Source: Clostridiales bacterium (GTDB taxonomy: Bacteria; Bacillota; Peptococcia; DRI-13; UBA5745). Taken from it: a stretch of 64,000 nt of DNA. Below the pieces are notes generated by a model. The model saw only the letters and a program-made list of their open reading frames with translations. It was not told the DNA's origin and made no database searches. Position numbers and translations under genes: made by a program. This document shows, in pieces, positions 1-8,409 of this stretch. Position 1 is the first letter of the stretch, and each line of letters opens with the position of its first letter. The stretch lies in NCBI GenBank assembly GCA_009782505.1, contig WRIW01000007.1:1-64000 (forward strand), written 5' to 3'.

Positions 1-1
1 T

Positions 2-571
2 GAAGCTACCAAAACCACCGAAGTCGCCGCGCGGCTCCGATACCAGATAAGCCCGGAAGCATTCTTTCAGGTCAATACCCTCCAGGCTGAAGCTTTGTAT
101 AATGCAGCGGTGAGGGCCTGCGCCCCCCTGGCGGGAAAGCTCGTCTGGGACGTCTACTGCGGATCGGGTACCTTGAGCCTATACTTGGCCCGGCAAGCCG
201 GCGCCGTGCTGGGGGTGGACGTGAGCGAAGCCTCCGTCCGGGACGCCCGGCTCAACGCCCGTCTCAATGGAGCGGGCAACGCCCGCTTCCTGACGGGGGC
301 GGCGGAAACCCTCATGCCGGAGCTGGCTTCCGGCGGCGTCCCGGATCTGATTGTGCTGGATCCCCCGGCAAAGGGGGTGAAGCCCGCCGTGATCGACACG
401 ATACTGACCCTGCGGCCTGAGAAGGTACTCTATATCTCCTGCGACCCGGCGACCCTTGCCAGGGACCTGGAGCTGCTGAGCCGCGGCGGCGGTTACCGCA
501 TCAGGCTCATCCAGCCGGTGGATATGTTCCCCCAGACGGCCCATGTGGAGACCGTTGTGCTGTTGTCCTGA
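2..571 (+). CDS. rlmD: 23S rRNA (uracil-5-)-methyltransferase, RumA/RlmD/RlmCD type, C-terminal part
   Basis: The open frame runs in from the left edge, so only about 189 C-terminal residues are visible. They hold the catalytic half of the RNA m5U methyltransferase family: SPEAFFQVNTLQAE at the start, the SAM-binding loop DVYCGSGT, DPPAKG (family usually DPPRKG), and YISCDPATLARDL with the nucleophilic Cys. The end, VDMFPQTAHVETVVLL, is diagnostic of the family. The protein methylates uracil C5 in 23S rRNA; which of the two family target sites cannot be told from this part, so the symbol is provisional. The gap to def is about 95 bp. The left edge cuts off the N-terminal TRAM and Fe-S parts, if present. 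Confidence 0.93.
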   Translation, partial: EATKTTEVAARLRYQISPEAFFQVNTLQAEALYNAAVRACAPLAGKLVWDVYCGSGTLSLYLARQAGAVLGVDVSEASVRDARLNARLNGAGNARFLTGAAETLMPELASGGVPDLIVLDPPAKGVKPAVIDTILTLRPEKVLYISCDPATLARDLELLSRGGGYRIRLIQPVDMFPQTAHVETVVLLS

Positions 572-666
572 TTCCCACTGGAAATCAACCGGGCGAAGCG
601 GTATAATAAATAGTGTAAATAATCCGCGAAACGCGTTAGTTTTGATAAAGAATAGGAGCGATAGTA

Positions 667-1209
667 TTGGCAGTATACCAAATCGTAAGGGAAGGCAGCC
701 CCGTCCTGAGGGATAAAGCCAAGCCCATCACCAAGGTGAACGACGCCGCCATCCGCTTGCTGGACAATCTCCGGGATACATTAAGGGCGACGGAGAGGGG
801 CGTGGGGCTCGCGGCGCCCCAGATCGGCATATCGAAGCGGGCTTTCGTCGTGGAGCTTAAGGACGAAGAGCTTTACCTGGAGATCATCAACCCGGAGCTG
901 ACGGATTTTGAGGGCAGCGAAGAAGGCTGGGAAGGCTGCCTCAGCACGCCGGGGCTGGAGGGGCTCATCCCCCGGGCGGCAAAGATGAAGCTGAGCTATA
1001 CGGACAGGGAAGAAAACCGCTGCGAGCTTAAGGCGGAGGGATACCTGGCCCGGGTCATCCAGCATGAATACGACCACCTGGAGGGGGTATTGTTTCGGGA
1101 CAGGGCGGTATCCTTCCATACGGAAGAAGACGGTGATAAAGAGCCCTCGGAGGGCAAGGAAGGCGGCCGGGGGGCTTCCGGGGAGAACAGTCAGGGGGGT
1201 GAAGCCTGA
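667..1209 (+). CDS. def: Peptide deformylase
   Basis: Removes the formyl group from the N-terminal Met of new proteins. The 180-residue protein shows all three family motifs: GVGLAAPQ near residue 43, EGCLS with the metal-binding Cys, and HEYDH with the metal-binding His pair and catalytic Glu. The TTG start at 667 is supported by AGGAG at 654-658, eight bases upstream. The last 25 or so residues are an acidic, Gly/Ser-rich tail beyond the usual catalytic core. The stop overlaps the fmt start (TGATG), so translation of the two functionally linked genes is probably coupled. Confidence 0.96.
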   Translation: MAVYQIVREGSPVLRDKAKPITKVNDAAIRLLDNLRDTLRATERGVGLAAPQIGISKRAFVVELKDEELYLEIINPELTDFEGSEEGWEGCLSTPGLEGLIPRAAKMKLSYTDREENRCELKAEGYLARVIQHEYDHLEGVLFRDRAVSFHTEEDGDKEPSEGKEGGRGASGENSQGGEA

Positions 1210-2189
1210 TGCGGATCGTATTTATGGGGACGCCGGAGCTGGCGGCTACGGCATTGAAAGCTTTATATGACGCGGGGCATGAGCTGCCCCTGGTGATCAC
1301 CCAGCCGGACAGGCCGAAGGGTAGGGGCGGCAAGCCCGCTTTCTCCCCGGTGAAGGCTTATGCCGGGGACAAAGGGATACCGATATTTCAACCGGACGGG
1401 CTGAAGGACCCCCTTACCTTGAAAATGGTCGCGGAGGCTTCCCCGGAAGTCATCGTCGTCGCCGCTTACGGGAGGCTGCTCCCGGCTGCCATGCTGGAAG
1501 CCGCCCCCCTGGGCTGCCTCAATGTCCACGCGTCTCTGCTGCCGGCTTACCGGGGCGCGGCGCCCATACAGCAGGTGCTGCTGGACGGCGGCGCCGAGAC
1601 CGGCGTGACCATCATGAAGATGGACGAAGGGCTGGATACCGGCCCGATCCTTCTAAGCGAAAAGCTTCCCATCCCGGCGGATATGGATTTTGGCGGGCTT
1701 TATCAAGCCTTGTCAGACTTAGGGGCCCGGCTTCTACTGGAAGCGCTTCCCCTGTGGGCGGGCGGAGGGCTGAAACCCCAGGCCCAGCCGGCGGAGGGCG
1801 CCTCTTATGTGGAGCGGTTAGGGCGGCGGCATGAGATCATCGACTGGACTAAGCCTGCCGAAGCCATCCGAAACCAGATCAGGGCCTTCTCGCCTTCGCC
1901 CGGGGCTGCGGCTGTATATGACGGCAAAGAGCTAAAGATACTTGCCGCCCGGTTCCCCACGGCGGAGGAGACGGCGGCGCTGGAAAGCGGGACCGGCCAG
2001 GCTGGGGAGATAGTGGGCCTCATACGCCGCGCCGGGCCGGCGGTAGCCGCCGGGGAAGGCTACATCGTGCTCACCAAAGTGCAGCCCGCGGGTAAGAAGC
2101 CCATGGACGGCTGGTCCTGGCTGAACGGAAGCCGGGCGGAAGCCGGGGGGCGCTTCCAGCCGCAGTCGAGCGAAGACGGCGAAAGCTGA
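1209..2189 (+). CDS. fmt: Methionyl-tRNA formyltransferase
   Basis: Formylates Met-tRNAfMet with 10-formyl-tetrahydrofolate for translation initiation. At 326 residues it has the usual length. The N-terminus MRIVFMGTPELAATALKAL is typical, followed by the active-site segment LNVHASLLPAYRGAAPIQ and GVTIMKMDEGLDTGPIL. The C-terminal OB-like domain includes a weaker match around DGWSWLNG. Its ATG overlaps the def stop by one base, the common bacterial def-fmt arrangement. Confidence 0.97.
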   Translation: MRIVFMGTPELAATALKALYDAGHELPLVITQPDRPKGRGGKPAFSPVKAYAGDKGIPIFQPDGLKDPLTLKMVAEASPEVIVVAAYGRLLPAAMLEAAPLGCLNVHASLLPAYRGAAPIQQVLLDGGAETGVTIMKMDEGLDTGPILLSEKLPIPADMDFGGLYQALSDLGARLLLEALPLWAGGGLKPQAQPAEGASYVERLGRRHEIIDWTKPAEAIRNQIRAFSPSPGAAAVYDGKELKILAARFPTAEETAALESGTGQAGEIVGLIRRAGPAVAAGEGYIVLTKVQPAGKKPMDGWSWLNGSRAEAGGRFQPQSSEDGES

Positions 2190-2321
2190 TGTACGGAAGC
2201 CGACGCGGGCAGCGTAGGCTGGCCCGGCCGGAATCTGGCGTGGGAAAATCGACAAGCCCGGCTGAAGATCGGTGCGGGTAACGCCAGCCGGTACGGCGGA
2301 ATCCGAGAAAGGGGAGCGGAG

Positions 2322-3002
2322 ATGTATCTTGACCCTACGTATATACTGCTGCTACCGGGCCTGATCCTGGCCATGATCGCGCAAGCGAAGATGAAGAGCG
2401 CTTATCAGCACTACTCCCGAGAGGAGTCCGAGTCCGGATACGCCGGGATGCGGATAGCCCAAGCCTTGCTTCAGGACAGCGGGGTAGATGGCGTCGAGGT
2501 GGTGATGGGCCAGGGCCAGCTCACGGATCACTATGACCCCAGGCAGAGGAAGATCGTCCTGTCCCCCGGGGTCTACAGCGGCACGTCTGTGGCGGCGGTC
2601 GCCATCGCCGCCCATGAGACGGGCCACGCCATCCAGCATAGCGAGAGCTATATACCCTTGTCCTTCCGGAGCCTGCTGGCGCCGGGGGCGCGGGCTTCTT
2701 CGACAGTGGCGTTGCCCTTATTTTTCATCGGCTTGATCCTGGGCTCTTATTCGCTGACCCAGATCGGGATATATCTTTTCACCGCTGTGGTGATTTTTCA
2801 GCTGGTCACCTTGCCGGTAGAATTTAACGCTTCCCGGCGCGCCCTGAGCGCCTTAGGCGGAGGGGGATATGTGACTGAGGAAGAGTACCCCATGGCGAGG
2901 AAGGTCCTGTCGGCGGCAGCCTTGACCTATGTGGCTTCTCTGGCGGTAAGCTTGCTGCAACTGATGAGGCTGTTAGCCTTGTCCGGCAGGAGACGACGCT
3001 GA
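2322..3002 (+). CDS. Zinc-dependent membrane metallopeptidase, YugP family
   Basis: This is a 226-residue membrane protein of the Zn_peptidase_2/YugP family. An N-terminal membrane helix (YILLLPGLILAMIAQ) is followed by a region ending in HETGHAIQH, a metallopeptidase HExxH motif, and then three hydrophobic helices. The family motif FNASRRAL follows the helices. The ATG at 2322 has a GGGGAGCGGAG ribosome binding site. A 132-bp GC-rich spacer with only weak hairpins separates it from fmt. Its stop overlaps the rsmB start (TGATG). The gene commonly sits between fmt and rsmB in Clostridia; the substrate is unknown. Confidence 0.9.
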   Translation: MYLDPTYILLLPGLILAMIAQAKMKSAYQHYSREESESGYAGMRIAQALLQDSGVDGVEVVMGQGQLTDHYDPRQRKIVLSPGVYSGTSVAAVAIAAHETGHAIQHSESYIPLSFRSLLAPGARASSTVALPLFFIGLILGSYSLTQIGIYLFTAVVIFQLVTLPVEFNASRRALSALGGGGYVTEEEYPMARKVLSAAALTYVASLAVSLLQLMRLLALSGRRRR

Positions 3003-4609
3003 TGGGCGTCAGGCGCGGAGCAGCGAAAGCGGCTGGCGTTGCCAAGGCAGCAGGCACAGCGAAGGCTACCGGCGCAGCCAAGGTAACCGGTACAGCCAAG
3101 GCAGCAGGCAAATCGAAAGCGGCTGGGGCAGCCAAAGCTGCGGGAGTCTCATCTGCAGCAGGCACAGCGAAAGCGGTCAAAGCAGCCGCGACCGCTACAG
3201 CCCCCGGCGACGCCCGGGGGGGCGCGTACGAGGTGCTGGCCCGTATCGAAGAAGGCGGCTTCGCCAACCTGGCCCTGGACGATTACCTGGAAGGGCCCGG
3301 AGCGGCGCTGCCCCGGGAGGACAAAGCCCTGGTCACAGAGCTGGTCATGGGCTCGGTCAAGCGCAGGCTCACACTGGACTGGCTCATCGACCGGCGGGTG
3401 CAAAAACTACACAGCCTGAAAACAGGCCCCAGGATCATACTGCGCCTGGGGCTTTATCAGCTCATATATCTGGACAGGATACCCGCCCGGGCGGCGACAT
3501 ACGAGACGGTGGAGCTGGCGCGGAAGCGCTTCCACAGCGGCGTCGCCTCCCTGGTCAACGGCGTGATGCGGGGCTTGCTCCGGGAGAAAGAGGGGATCCT
3601 CTGGCCGGATGAGCACGCGGACCCGGCAGCCTACCTGTCTGTAAAACATTCCCACCCTCTCTGGATGATCGAGAGATGGCTGGATCGGTACGGCTTCCCA
3701 CAGACGGAAGCTTTCTGCCGGTATAATAATGAACCACCCGGCTTATGGCTGAGGGCAAATACCCTAAGGGCGTCTCCCGATGAACTGGAGGGGCGCCTGA
3801 GGGCGGAGGGCTGCCGGACGGAAGCCGGCAGATACGCGCCGGAAGCCGTCGCGCTGCTGGAAGGCCCGGGGGTCAGGAGCCTGGAGTCCTTTCGGCTGGG
3901 CTTGTGTACCGTGCAGGATGAAAGCTCCATGCTGCCTGCCCACGGCTTGGATCCAAAGCCCGGGCAGAGGGCGCTTGACGCCTGCGCCGCTCCCGGTGGC
4001 AAGACTACCCATCTGGCGCAGCTCATGGGGGACCGGGGCGTGATAGACGCCTGGGACGTCCATCCCCATCGGGTGGAGCTGGTCAAAGAGAACCAGCGGC
4101 GCCTGGGTATACAAATCATTGATGCGGTATGCAGGGACGCGGCGGGAGCCCCGGAGGGGGCAGCCGGGTTGCCCGCTATACCGGCGGGCGGCGCGGGATA
4201 CGGCGGGAGCGCGGCTCCATATGACCGGATACTGGTGGACGCCCCCTGCTCGGGTCTGGGCGTGCTGCGCCGCCGCGCCGACGCCCGCTGGCACAGGGAG
4301 CCGGGGGACGTCGGGCGCTTGGCGGAGGTCCAGGAAAGCATCCTGCGCAACGCGCTAACGCTGCTGGCGCCGGGGGGCAGGCTCCTGTACAGCACATGCA
4401 CCACAGAGCCGGAGGAAAACCGCCTCCTGGTGGAGAAGGCATTGGCGGCGAATCCGGGATACCGAAAAGGCAGGCTCTCTCTCCCCGTCGTGCGGGAAGA
4501 GAACCGGGGGCTGCTGCCGGACCCGGCTAAGGACTGGGATATACAGTTCCTGCCCTTCATCCATGGGCTGGAGGGCTTCTATATGGCAGTCATCGAAAGG
4601 GAGGGCTAA
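3002..4609 (+). CDS. rsmB: 16S rRNA (cytosine-967-C5)-methyltransferase with Ala/Lys/Gly repeat extension
   Basis: Methylates C967 of 16S rRNA. Residues about 75-200 match the NusB-like RNA-binding domain (AYEVLARIEEGGFANLALDD). The catalytic domain has LDACAAPGGKTTHLAQLM (SAM site), VDAPCSGLGVLRR and LYSTCTTEPEENRLLVE, giving both motif IV and motif VI cysteines. Residues 8-61 are an unusual hexapeptide repeat rich in Ala, Lys and Gly, making the protein about 70 residues longer than typical RsmB. The ATG overlaps the preceding stop and is the only strongly supported start; an internal start after the repeat is possible but I see no clear ribosome binding site. Confidence 0.95.
   Translation: MGVRRGAAKAAGVAKAAGTAKATGAAKVTGTAKAAGKSKAAGAAKAAGVSSAAGTAKAVKAAATATAPGDARGGAYEVLARIEEGGFANLALDDYLEGPGAALPREDKALVTELVMGSVKRRLTLDWLIDRRVQKLHSLKTGPRIILRLGLYQLIYLDRIPARAATYETVELARKRFHSGVASLVNGVMRGLLREKEGILWPDEHADPAAYLSVKHSHPLWMIERWLDRYGFPQTEAFCRYNNEPPGLWLRANTLRASPDELEGRLRAEGCRTEAGRYAPEAVALLEGPGVRSLESFRLGLCTVQDESSMLPAHGLDPKPGQRALDACAAPGGKTTHLAQLMGDRGVIDAWDVHPHRVELVKENQRRLGIQIIDAVCRDAAGAPEGAAGLPAIPAGGAGYGGSAAPYDRILVDAPCSGLGVLRRRADARWHREPGDVGRLAEVQESILRNALTLLAPGGRLLYSTCTTEPEENRLLVEKALAANPGYRKGRLSLPVVREENRGLLPDPAKDWDIQFLPFIHGLEGFYMAVIEREG
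3023..3184 (+). repeat. 18-bp tandem repeat coding for AKAAGx hexapeptides in rsmB
   Basis: About nine imperfect 18-bp units encode AKAAGV, AKAAGT, AKATGA, AKVTGT, AKAAGK, SKAAGA, AKAAGV, SSAAGT and AKAVKA in a row. The frame is kept. The product would be a basic, Ala-rich, possibly helical or disordered tail resembling histone H1/AlgP-type low-complexity tails. Confidence 0.85.
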
Positions 4610-4615
4610 GGAATC

Positions 4616-5779
4616 GTGGAGGAGCGGCTTCCAAAGGCGGCAGCGAAGGATGCCGACGAAGGTTTTACGGCATCGTCAGCGAAGGATGCCGGCGAAGGCT
4701 TCCCAAATGCACTGGGCAACAACGCCGGCGAAGGTTTTGCGGCTGCGCCGGGCAGGGATATTCGCGGCGCCCTTCCGGAAGAGCTGGCGGAGCTTATGAA
4801 GAGCCTGTCCGAACCGGCGTATAGGGGCAGACAGATATTTGCCTGGATACATCGGGAGAAGGTCTCCGACTTCGATCAGATGACAAATATTAGCAAATCA
4901 TTACGGGACAGGCTTGACGCGGACTACCCACTGGTCAGGAGCGAACTGATCCGCCGCCGGGTAAGCGCCGACGGCACGAAGAAGTATCTCTTCGCCCTGG
5001 AAGACGGCGTCCGCATCGAATCCGTGCTAATGAGCCATCGGGAAGAGACGGGCCACATACGGCATACGATCTGCCTGTCTACCCAAGCCGGCTGCGCCAT
5101 GGGCTGCGCCTTCTGCGCCACGGCGGGCATGGGCTTCAAGCGGAACCTCACGGCGGGGGAAATCGTAGGGCAGGTATTGGACATAGCGGCTATCGAGCAA
5201 GCCGATATCCACAACCTGGTCTATATGGGTATGGGGGAGCCGCTGCTGAATCCGGAAGCCGTAAAAAGGAGCATTTTGATCCTGAACCACCCTCTGGGTC
5301 TTAACATCGGCGCAAGGCGTTTCACCGTATCCACCTGCGGGCTGCCGGATGGCATACGCGCCATGGCGGGCTGGGGGCTGGACGCGGGGCTGGCGGTGTC
5401 CCTCCACGCCGCGGACGACGAGACCCGCAGCCGCCTGATGCCGGTGAACCGCCGCCATCCCTTAGCAGAGCTCATGGCTGCCTGCCGGGATTACCAAGCC
5501 GCTTCGGGAAGGCGCTTCACCTTCGAATACGTCATGATAAAGGGGGTCAATACCGGCGCCGCCGAGGGGGAGAAGCTGGGGCGGATGCTCAAAGGCATGT
5601 CCTGCAACATCAATTTGATCCCCGTGAACCCGGGCGGACACGGTTTTGCGCGCCCAGGCGAAGGCGAGCAAAAGCGCTTCATCAAGGAGCTGGAGAGGGC
5701 GGGTCTTAATCCCGTACTCCGGCAGGAGAGGGGCGCGGACGTCGGCGGCGCCTGCGGGCAGCTTGCGGCTGAAAATTAG
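4616..5779 (+). CDS. rlmN: Dual-specificity RNA methyltransferase RlmN
   Basis: A radical SAM enzyme that makes 2-methyladenosine in 23S rRNA (A2503) and in some tRNAs. The cluster motif is CAMGCAFC (CxxxCxxC). The loop MGMGEPL follows, and the C-terminal ERGADVGGACGQL holds the conserved Cys that forms the methyl-carrying intermediate. The first 45 or so residues are extra and contain three imperfect repeats around DADEGF, DAGEGF and NAGEGF; the normal family start resembles ELMKSLSEPAYRGRQIFAW. The GTG at 4616 lies six bases after the rsmB stop. GAGGGCTAAGGA upstream serves as the ribosome binding site. Confidence 0.96.
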   Translation: MEERLPKAAAKDADEGFTASSAKDAGEGFPNALGNNAGEGFAAAPGRDIRGALPEELAELMKSLSEPAYRGRQIFAWIHREKVSDFDQMTNISKSLRDRLDADYPLVRSELIRRRVSADGTKKYLFALEDGVRIESVLMSHREETGHIRHTICLSTQAGCAMGCAFCATAGMGFKRNLTAGEIVGQVLDIAAIEQADIHNLVYMGMGEPLLNPEAVKRSILILNHPLGLNIGARRFTVSTCGLPDGIRAMAGWGLDAGLAVSLHAADDETRSRLMPVNRRHPLAELMAACRDYQAASGRRFTFEYVMIKGVNTGAAEGEKLGRMLKGMSCNINLIPVNPGGHGFARPGEGEQKRFIKELERAGLNPVLRQERGADVGGACGQLAAEN

Positions 5780-5817
5780 GCTGAAAACCAGCTGAAAATT
5801 ATTCAACAGAAACTGTT

Positions 5818-5842
5818 TAAAATATCCTTCTGACTGCGATAA
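5818..5842 (+). promoter_or_regulatory. Candidate SigD/FliA-type promoter upstream of flgM
   Basis: TAAA at 5818-5821 and TGCGATAA at 5835-5842 resemble the SigD/sigma-28 consensus TAAA-N15-GCCGATAA; the spacing is slightly short (13). It lies in the only AT-rich spacer between the housekeeping genes and the late flagellar genes, 42 bp before the flgM ATG. Late (class III) control of flgM and flgKL by this sigma factor is established in other bacteria. The site itself is inferred by eye. Confidence 0.45.
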
Positions 5843-5883
5843 TCAAGTTAAGACGTATGTCAAAAGGGATGAGGTGTACCCAA

Positions 5884-6216
5884 ATGATTGAACCGATCAA
5901 GCTGCAAAACATATATCCGGTCAATAAGCCCGGCACGGCGGGGCAGATCCCCGCGGTGAAGAAAGACCCGGGATTCCCCATCGTGCAGCCCGCCGCCGAC
6001 GGCGACATGGTGCAGATAAGCTCCGACGCCGCGTTGAAAGGCAAGCTCAACGCGTTTTCCGCCGCGCTCTTCAAAGAGATGAACTCGGCGGCCGGCCCGG
6101 AGCGCATCGCCCGGCTGAGGGAGCAGTACGCGGGGGACGCATGCCCGGTGAGCGCCGCCGACATAGCGGGAGCTATCGTTGCCCGGCTCAGGGCGGAAGG
6201 CTTCGGCGATGAGTAG
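5884..6216 (+). CDS. flgM: Anti-sigma-28 factor FlgM
   Basis: Binds and holds the flagellar sigma factor until the hook is complete, when FlgM is exported. The 110-residue protein has a disordered N-terminal half and a C-terminal sigma-binding segment: VQISSDAALKGKL, then helices ERIARLREQY and VSAADIAGAIVARLR. This is the DxVxIS...R...L..A...G.Y.vd...iA layout of FlgM. I chose ATG 5884 because GAGGTG lies 9 bases upstream; an in-frame ATG at 5857 has no ribosome binding site. The stop overlaps flgN. The partner sigma factor is at 37.5 kb. Confidence 0.88.
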   Translation: MIEPIKLQNIYPVNKPGTAGQIPAVKKDPGFPIVQPAADGDMVQISSDAALKGKLNAFSAALFKEMNSAAGPERIARLREQYAGDACPVSAADIAGAIVARLRAEGFGDE

Positions 6217-6688
6217 CTTCGCCGATTTCCTCACGGCTACCGAGCGCTGCGCCGACCAGGCCAGGACTATGTTGGGCTTCGAGCAGGAAAAGCGCCAGGC
6301 TCTCCTGTCCGACGACATGGACCGGCTGGAAAACATGATACAGGCCCAGCAAGCAGCCATCATGAAGCTGGAAAGCCTGGAGAAGCTGCGGCTGGAAGCC
6401 CAGGAGAAGGCGGGCTACCACAATCTGTCCGCCGATGAGATACTGAAGCTGCTGGACGACGGCCCGGACAAGGAGTCCCTGGCAAGGCAGGCGGGGGAGC
6501 TGAGGCAGACCCTGGAAGATATACGCTTTCAGAACGACAGCGCGCTGGAGATCGCCAGGATGAACCTGCAGATAATCGAATCCCTGGCCACAGGCAAGGA
6601 GCAGAACGAGCGCCAGGGCGTATACAAGCCCGTCCAGGGAAGCGGCGCGAAATTCCAAGGGACGTCATCCTTTGACAAGAAGTATTGA
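6209..6688 (+). CDS. flgN: Flagellar export chaperone FlgN
   Basis: A 159-residue helical protein that keeps FlgK and FlgL soluble and delivers them to the export apparatus. It is rich in Leu, Glu, Gln and Lys with heptad-like spacing (FEQEKRQALLSDDMDRLENM, then IQAQQAAIMKLESLEKLR), typical of FlgN. Its place between flgM and flgK fits exactly. ATG 6209 overlaps the end of flgM by eight bases and is preceded by GGCGGAAGG. A longer in-frame start at 6179 would overlap flgM further and is less likely. Confidence 0.88.
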   Translation: MSSFADFLTATERCADQARTMLGFEQEKRQALLSDDMDRLENMIQAQQAAIMKLESLEKLRLEAQEKAGYHNLSADEILKLLDDGPDKESLARQAGELRQTLEDIRFQNDSALEIARMNLQIIESLATGKEQNERQGVYKPVQGSGAKFQGTSSFDKKY

Positions 6689-6701
6689 CAGGGGGATTTA
6701 A

Positions 6702-8327
6702 ATGAGTTTATTACGCCCGACATTTATGGGGTTTGAGACAGGCAAACGCGCCATCGAGGTCAACCAGAAGGCCATCGACATCGTGGCAAACAACTTGTCC
6801 AATGTAGATACGCCCGGCTATACCCGGCAGAGGCTGGATGTGGCTTCCATCGTGCCGTCGGCTTACGCCATGCGGGTCTCCGGGAGCAAGATCGGCGTCA
6901 TGGGCCAGGGCATAGAAGCCTTGGGGGTGAGCCAGATCAGGGACGTATTCCTGGACAAGCGCTTCCGGGACGAGTACGGCAAGGCGGCGTACCACAGCCA
7001 GGCGGCTACCTTACTGAAGGACGTGCAGGCGGCTTTAGGCGACGGCGGCGACATCACCGACGAGTCCGCCCTCTTTGGCTCCATCGCCCAGATCTACCGC
7101 GCCCTCCACGACTACGCCTATGAGCCGACCCTGGAGTCCCAGGCAAACATAGTCCTGGCTGCATTCCGCAACTTCACCAAGGTCATGCAGCAGCTGGACG
7201 CCAAGCTGGACAGCGTAGCCGACGCCCAGATATTTGACGTGAGCCTGGATGTGGACAGGGTCAACGAGATATTTAATGAAATCGCCCACTACAACTACCT
7301 CATCAGCCGGGATACCACGATCATGGCGGACCCCAACAACGAGTACTTCCGCCCCAATGAGCTCCTGGATAAGCGCAACATGCTCCTGGACGAGCTGGCG
7401 GGCTTCGGCGACATCAACGTGACTACTCTGGCAAACGGCATGGTCAACGTGGACTTTGGCGACAGGCGCGCGGTGGACGGCAAGGACTACCTGGCCATCC
7501 GCCTGGATAAGCGGGCCGACAAGACGATAGACATCGTGTGGAACGACACGGGCAAGGACGTGAAGTTTGCCGAAGGGAGCGGCAGCCTCAAGGCGAACAG
7601 GGACTTCCTCAACGGCAGAGGTATCAACCTGCAGAATCCCTACGAGACCATACAGGAGGGCATACCCTTCTACCGGGACAAGCTGGACACCATGGCCCAG
7701 GCTTTCGCCAACCTGGTGAACAACATCATCCCGGAGGTGAGGAAGCCCGCAAACCCGGACGAGCCGTACAATAGCGAGCCCCTCACGGATGCGGACGGCA
7801 ACGTCATTTACAAGAACCTCATCGGCGCCCGGGTGGAGGAGAAGTTCATTAACTCCGACGGCGTGGAAGAGATACATTATGTCGTCTACCCGGAGGGCAA
7901 AGTCACTGCGGCCAACATCAATATCAGCGACGAGTGGGAGAAAAACGGCCCGGGTTACTTCATTTACGATAAGAATGAAAACATCGACAACTACGCCCTG
8001 CAGATATGCGTAGGGATGACTTCGAAGGAGCAGAAGTTCATCTCACCCAGCAGTACATTTACAGGCACCTTCGAGGACTACGTGGCGGACTACGTCACCA
8101 AGCTGGCTTCCCAGATCAAGTACCAGGAAGCGCGCTTCGAGTCCACGGCTATGATGGCGGACGACTTCCTTGACCGCCGGGACGAGGTGTCCGGCGTCAA
8201 CCGGGATGAGGAGACGGCAAACATGCTGATTTTCCAGAAGTCCTACAATGCCGCCGCCCGGCTGATCACCACCCTGGACGAGATGATCGACGTCATCGTC
8301 AACCGCATGGGCCTCGTAGGGCGCTAA
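6702..8327 (+). CDS. flgK: Flagellar hook-associated protein 1, FlgK
   Basis: First junction protein between hook and filament. The 541-residue protein has the rod-type N-terminal motif NNLSNVDTPGYTRQR and a C-terminal D0 helix (NMLIFQKSYNAAARLITTLD). The central region is variable. RBS AGGGGG lies 7 bases before ATG 6702. It follows flgN by 13 bp and precedes flgL, its partner at the junction. Confidence 0.97.
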   Translation: MSLLRPTFMGFETGKRAIEVNQKAIDIVANNLSNVDTPGYTRQRLDVASIVPSAYAMRVSGSKIGVMGQGIEALGVSQIRDVFLDKRFRDEYGKAAYHSQAATLLKDVQAALGDGGDITDESALFGSIAQIYRALHDYAYEPTLESQANIVLAAFRNFTKVMQQLDAKLDSVADAQIFDVSLDVDRVNEIFNEIAHYNYLISRDTTIMADPNNEYFRPNELLDKRNMLLDELAGFGDINVTTLANGMVNVDFGDRRAVDGKDYLAIRLDKRADKTIDIVWNDTGKDVKFAEGSGSLKANRDFLNGRGINLQNPYETIQEGIPFYRDKLDTMAQAFANLVNNIIPEVRKPANPDEPYNSEPLTDADGNVIYKNLIGARVEEKFINSDGVEEIHYVVYPEGKVTAANINISDEWEKNGPGYFIYDKNENIDNYALQICVGMTSKEQKFISPSSTFTGTFEDYVADYVTKLASQIKYQEARFESTAMMADDFLDRRDEVSGVNRDEETANMLIFQKSYNAAARLITTLDEMIDVIVNRMGLVGR

Positions 8328-8409
8328 GGCATAAAGGCTAAAACATAACCACGGTTTCCCACGATGGGCACGGGTAACCATAATCACGCACGATGGAGGG
8401 TATAGAAAG

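Noticed and set aside
8328-8409. c-di-GMP riboswitch between flgK and flgL
   Set aside because: I looked for the conserved GEMM-type helices and tetraloop features and could not find them in this short spacer.
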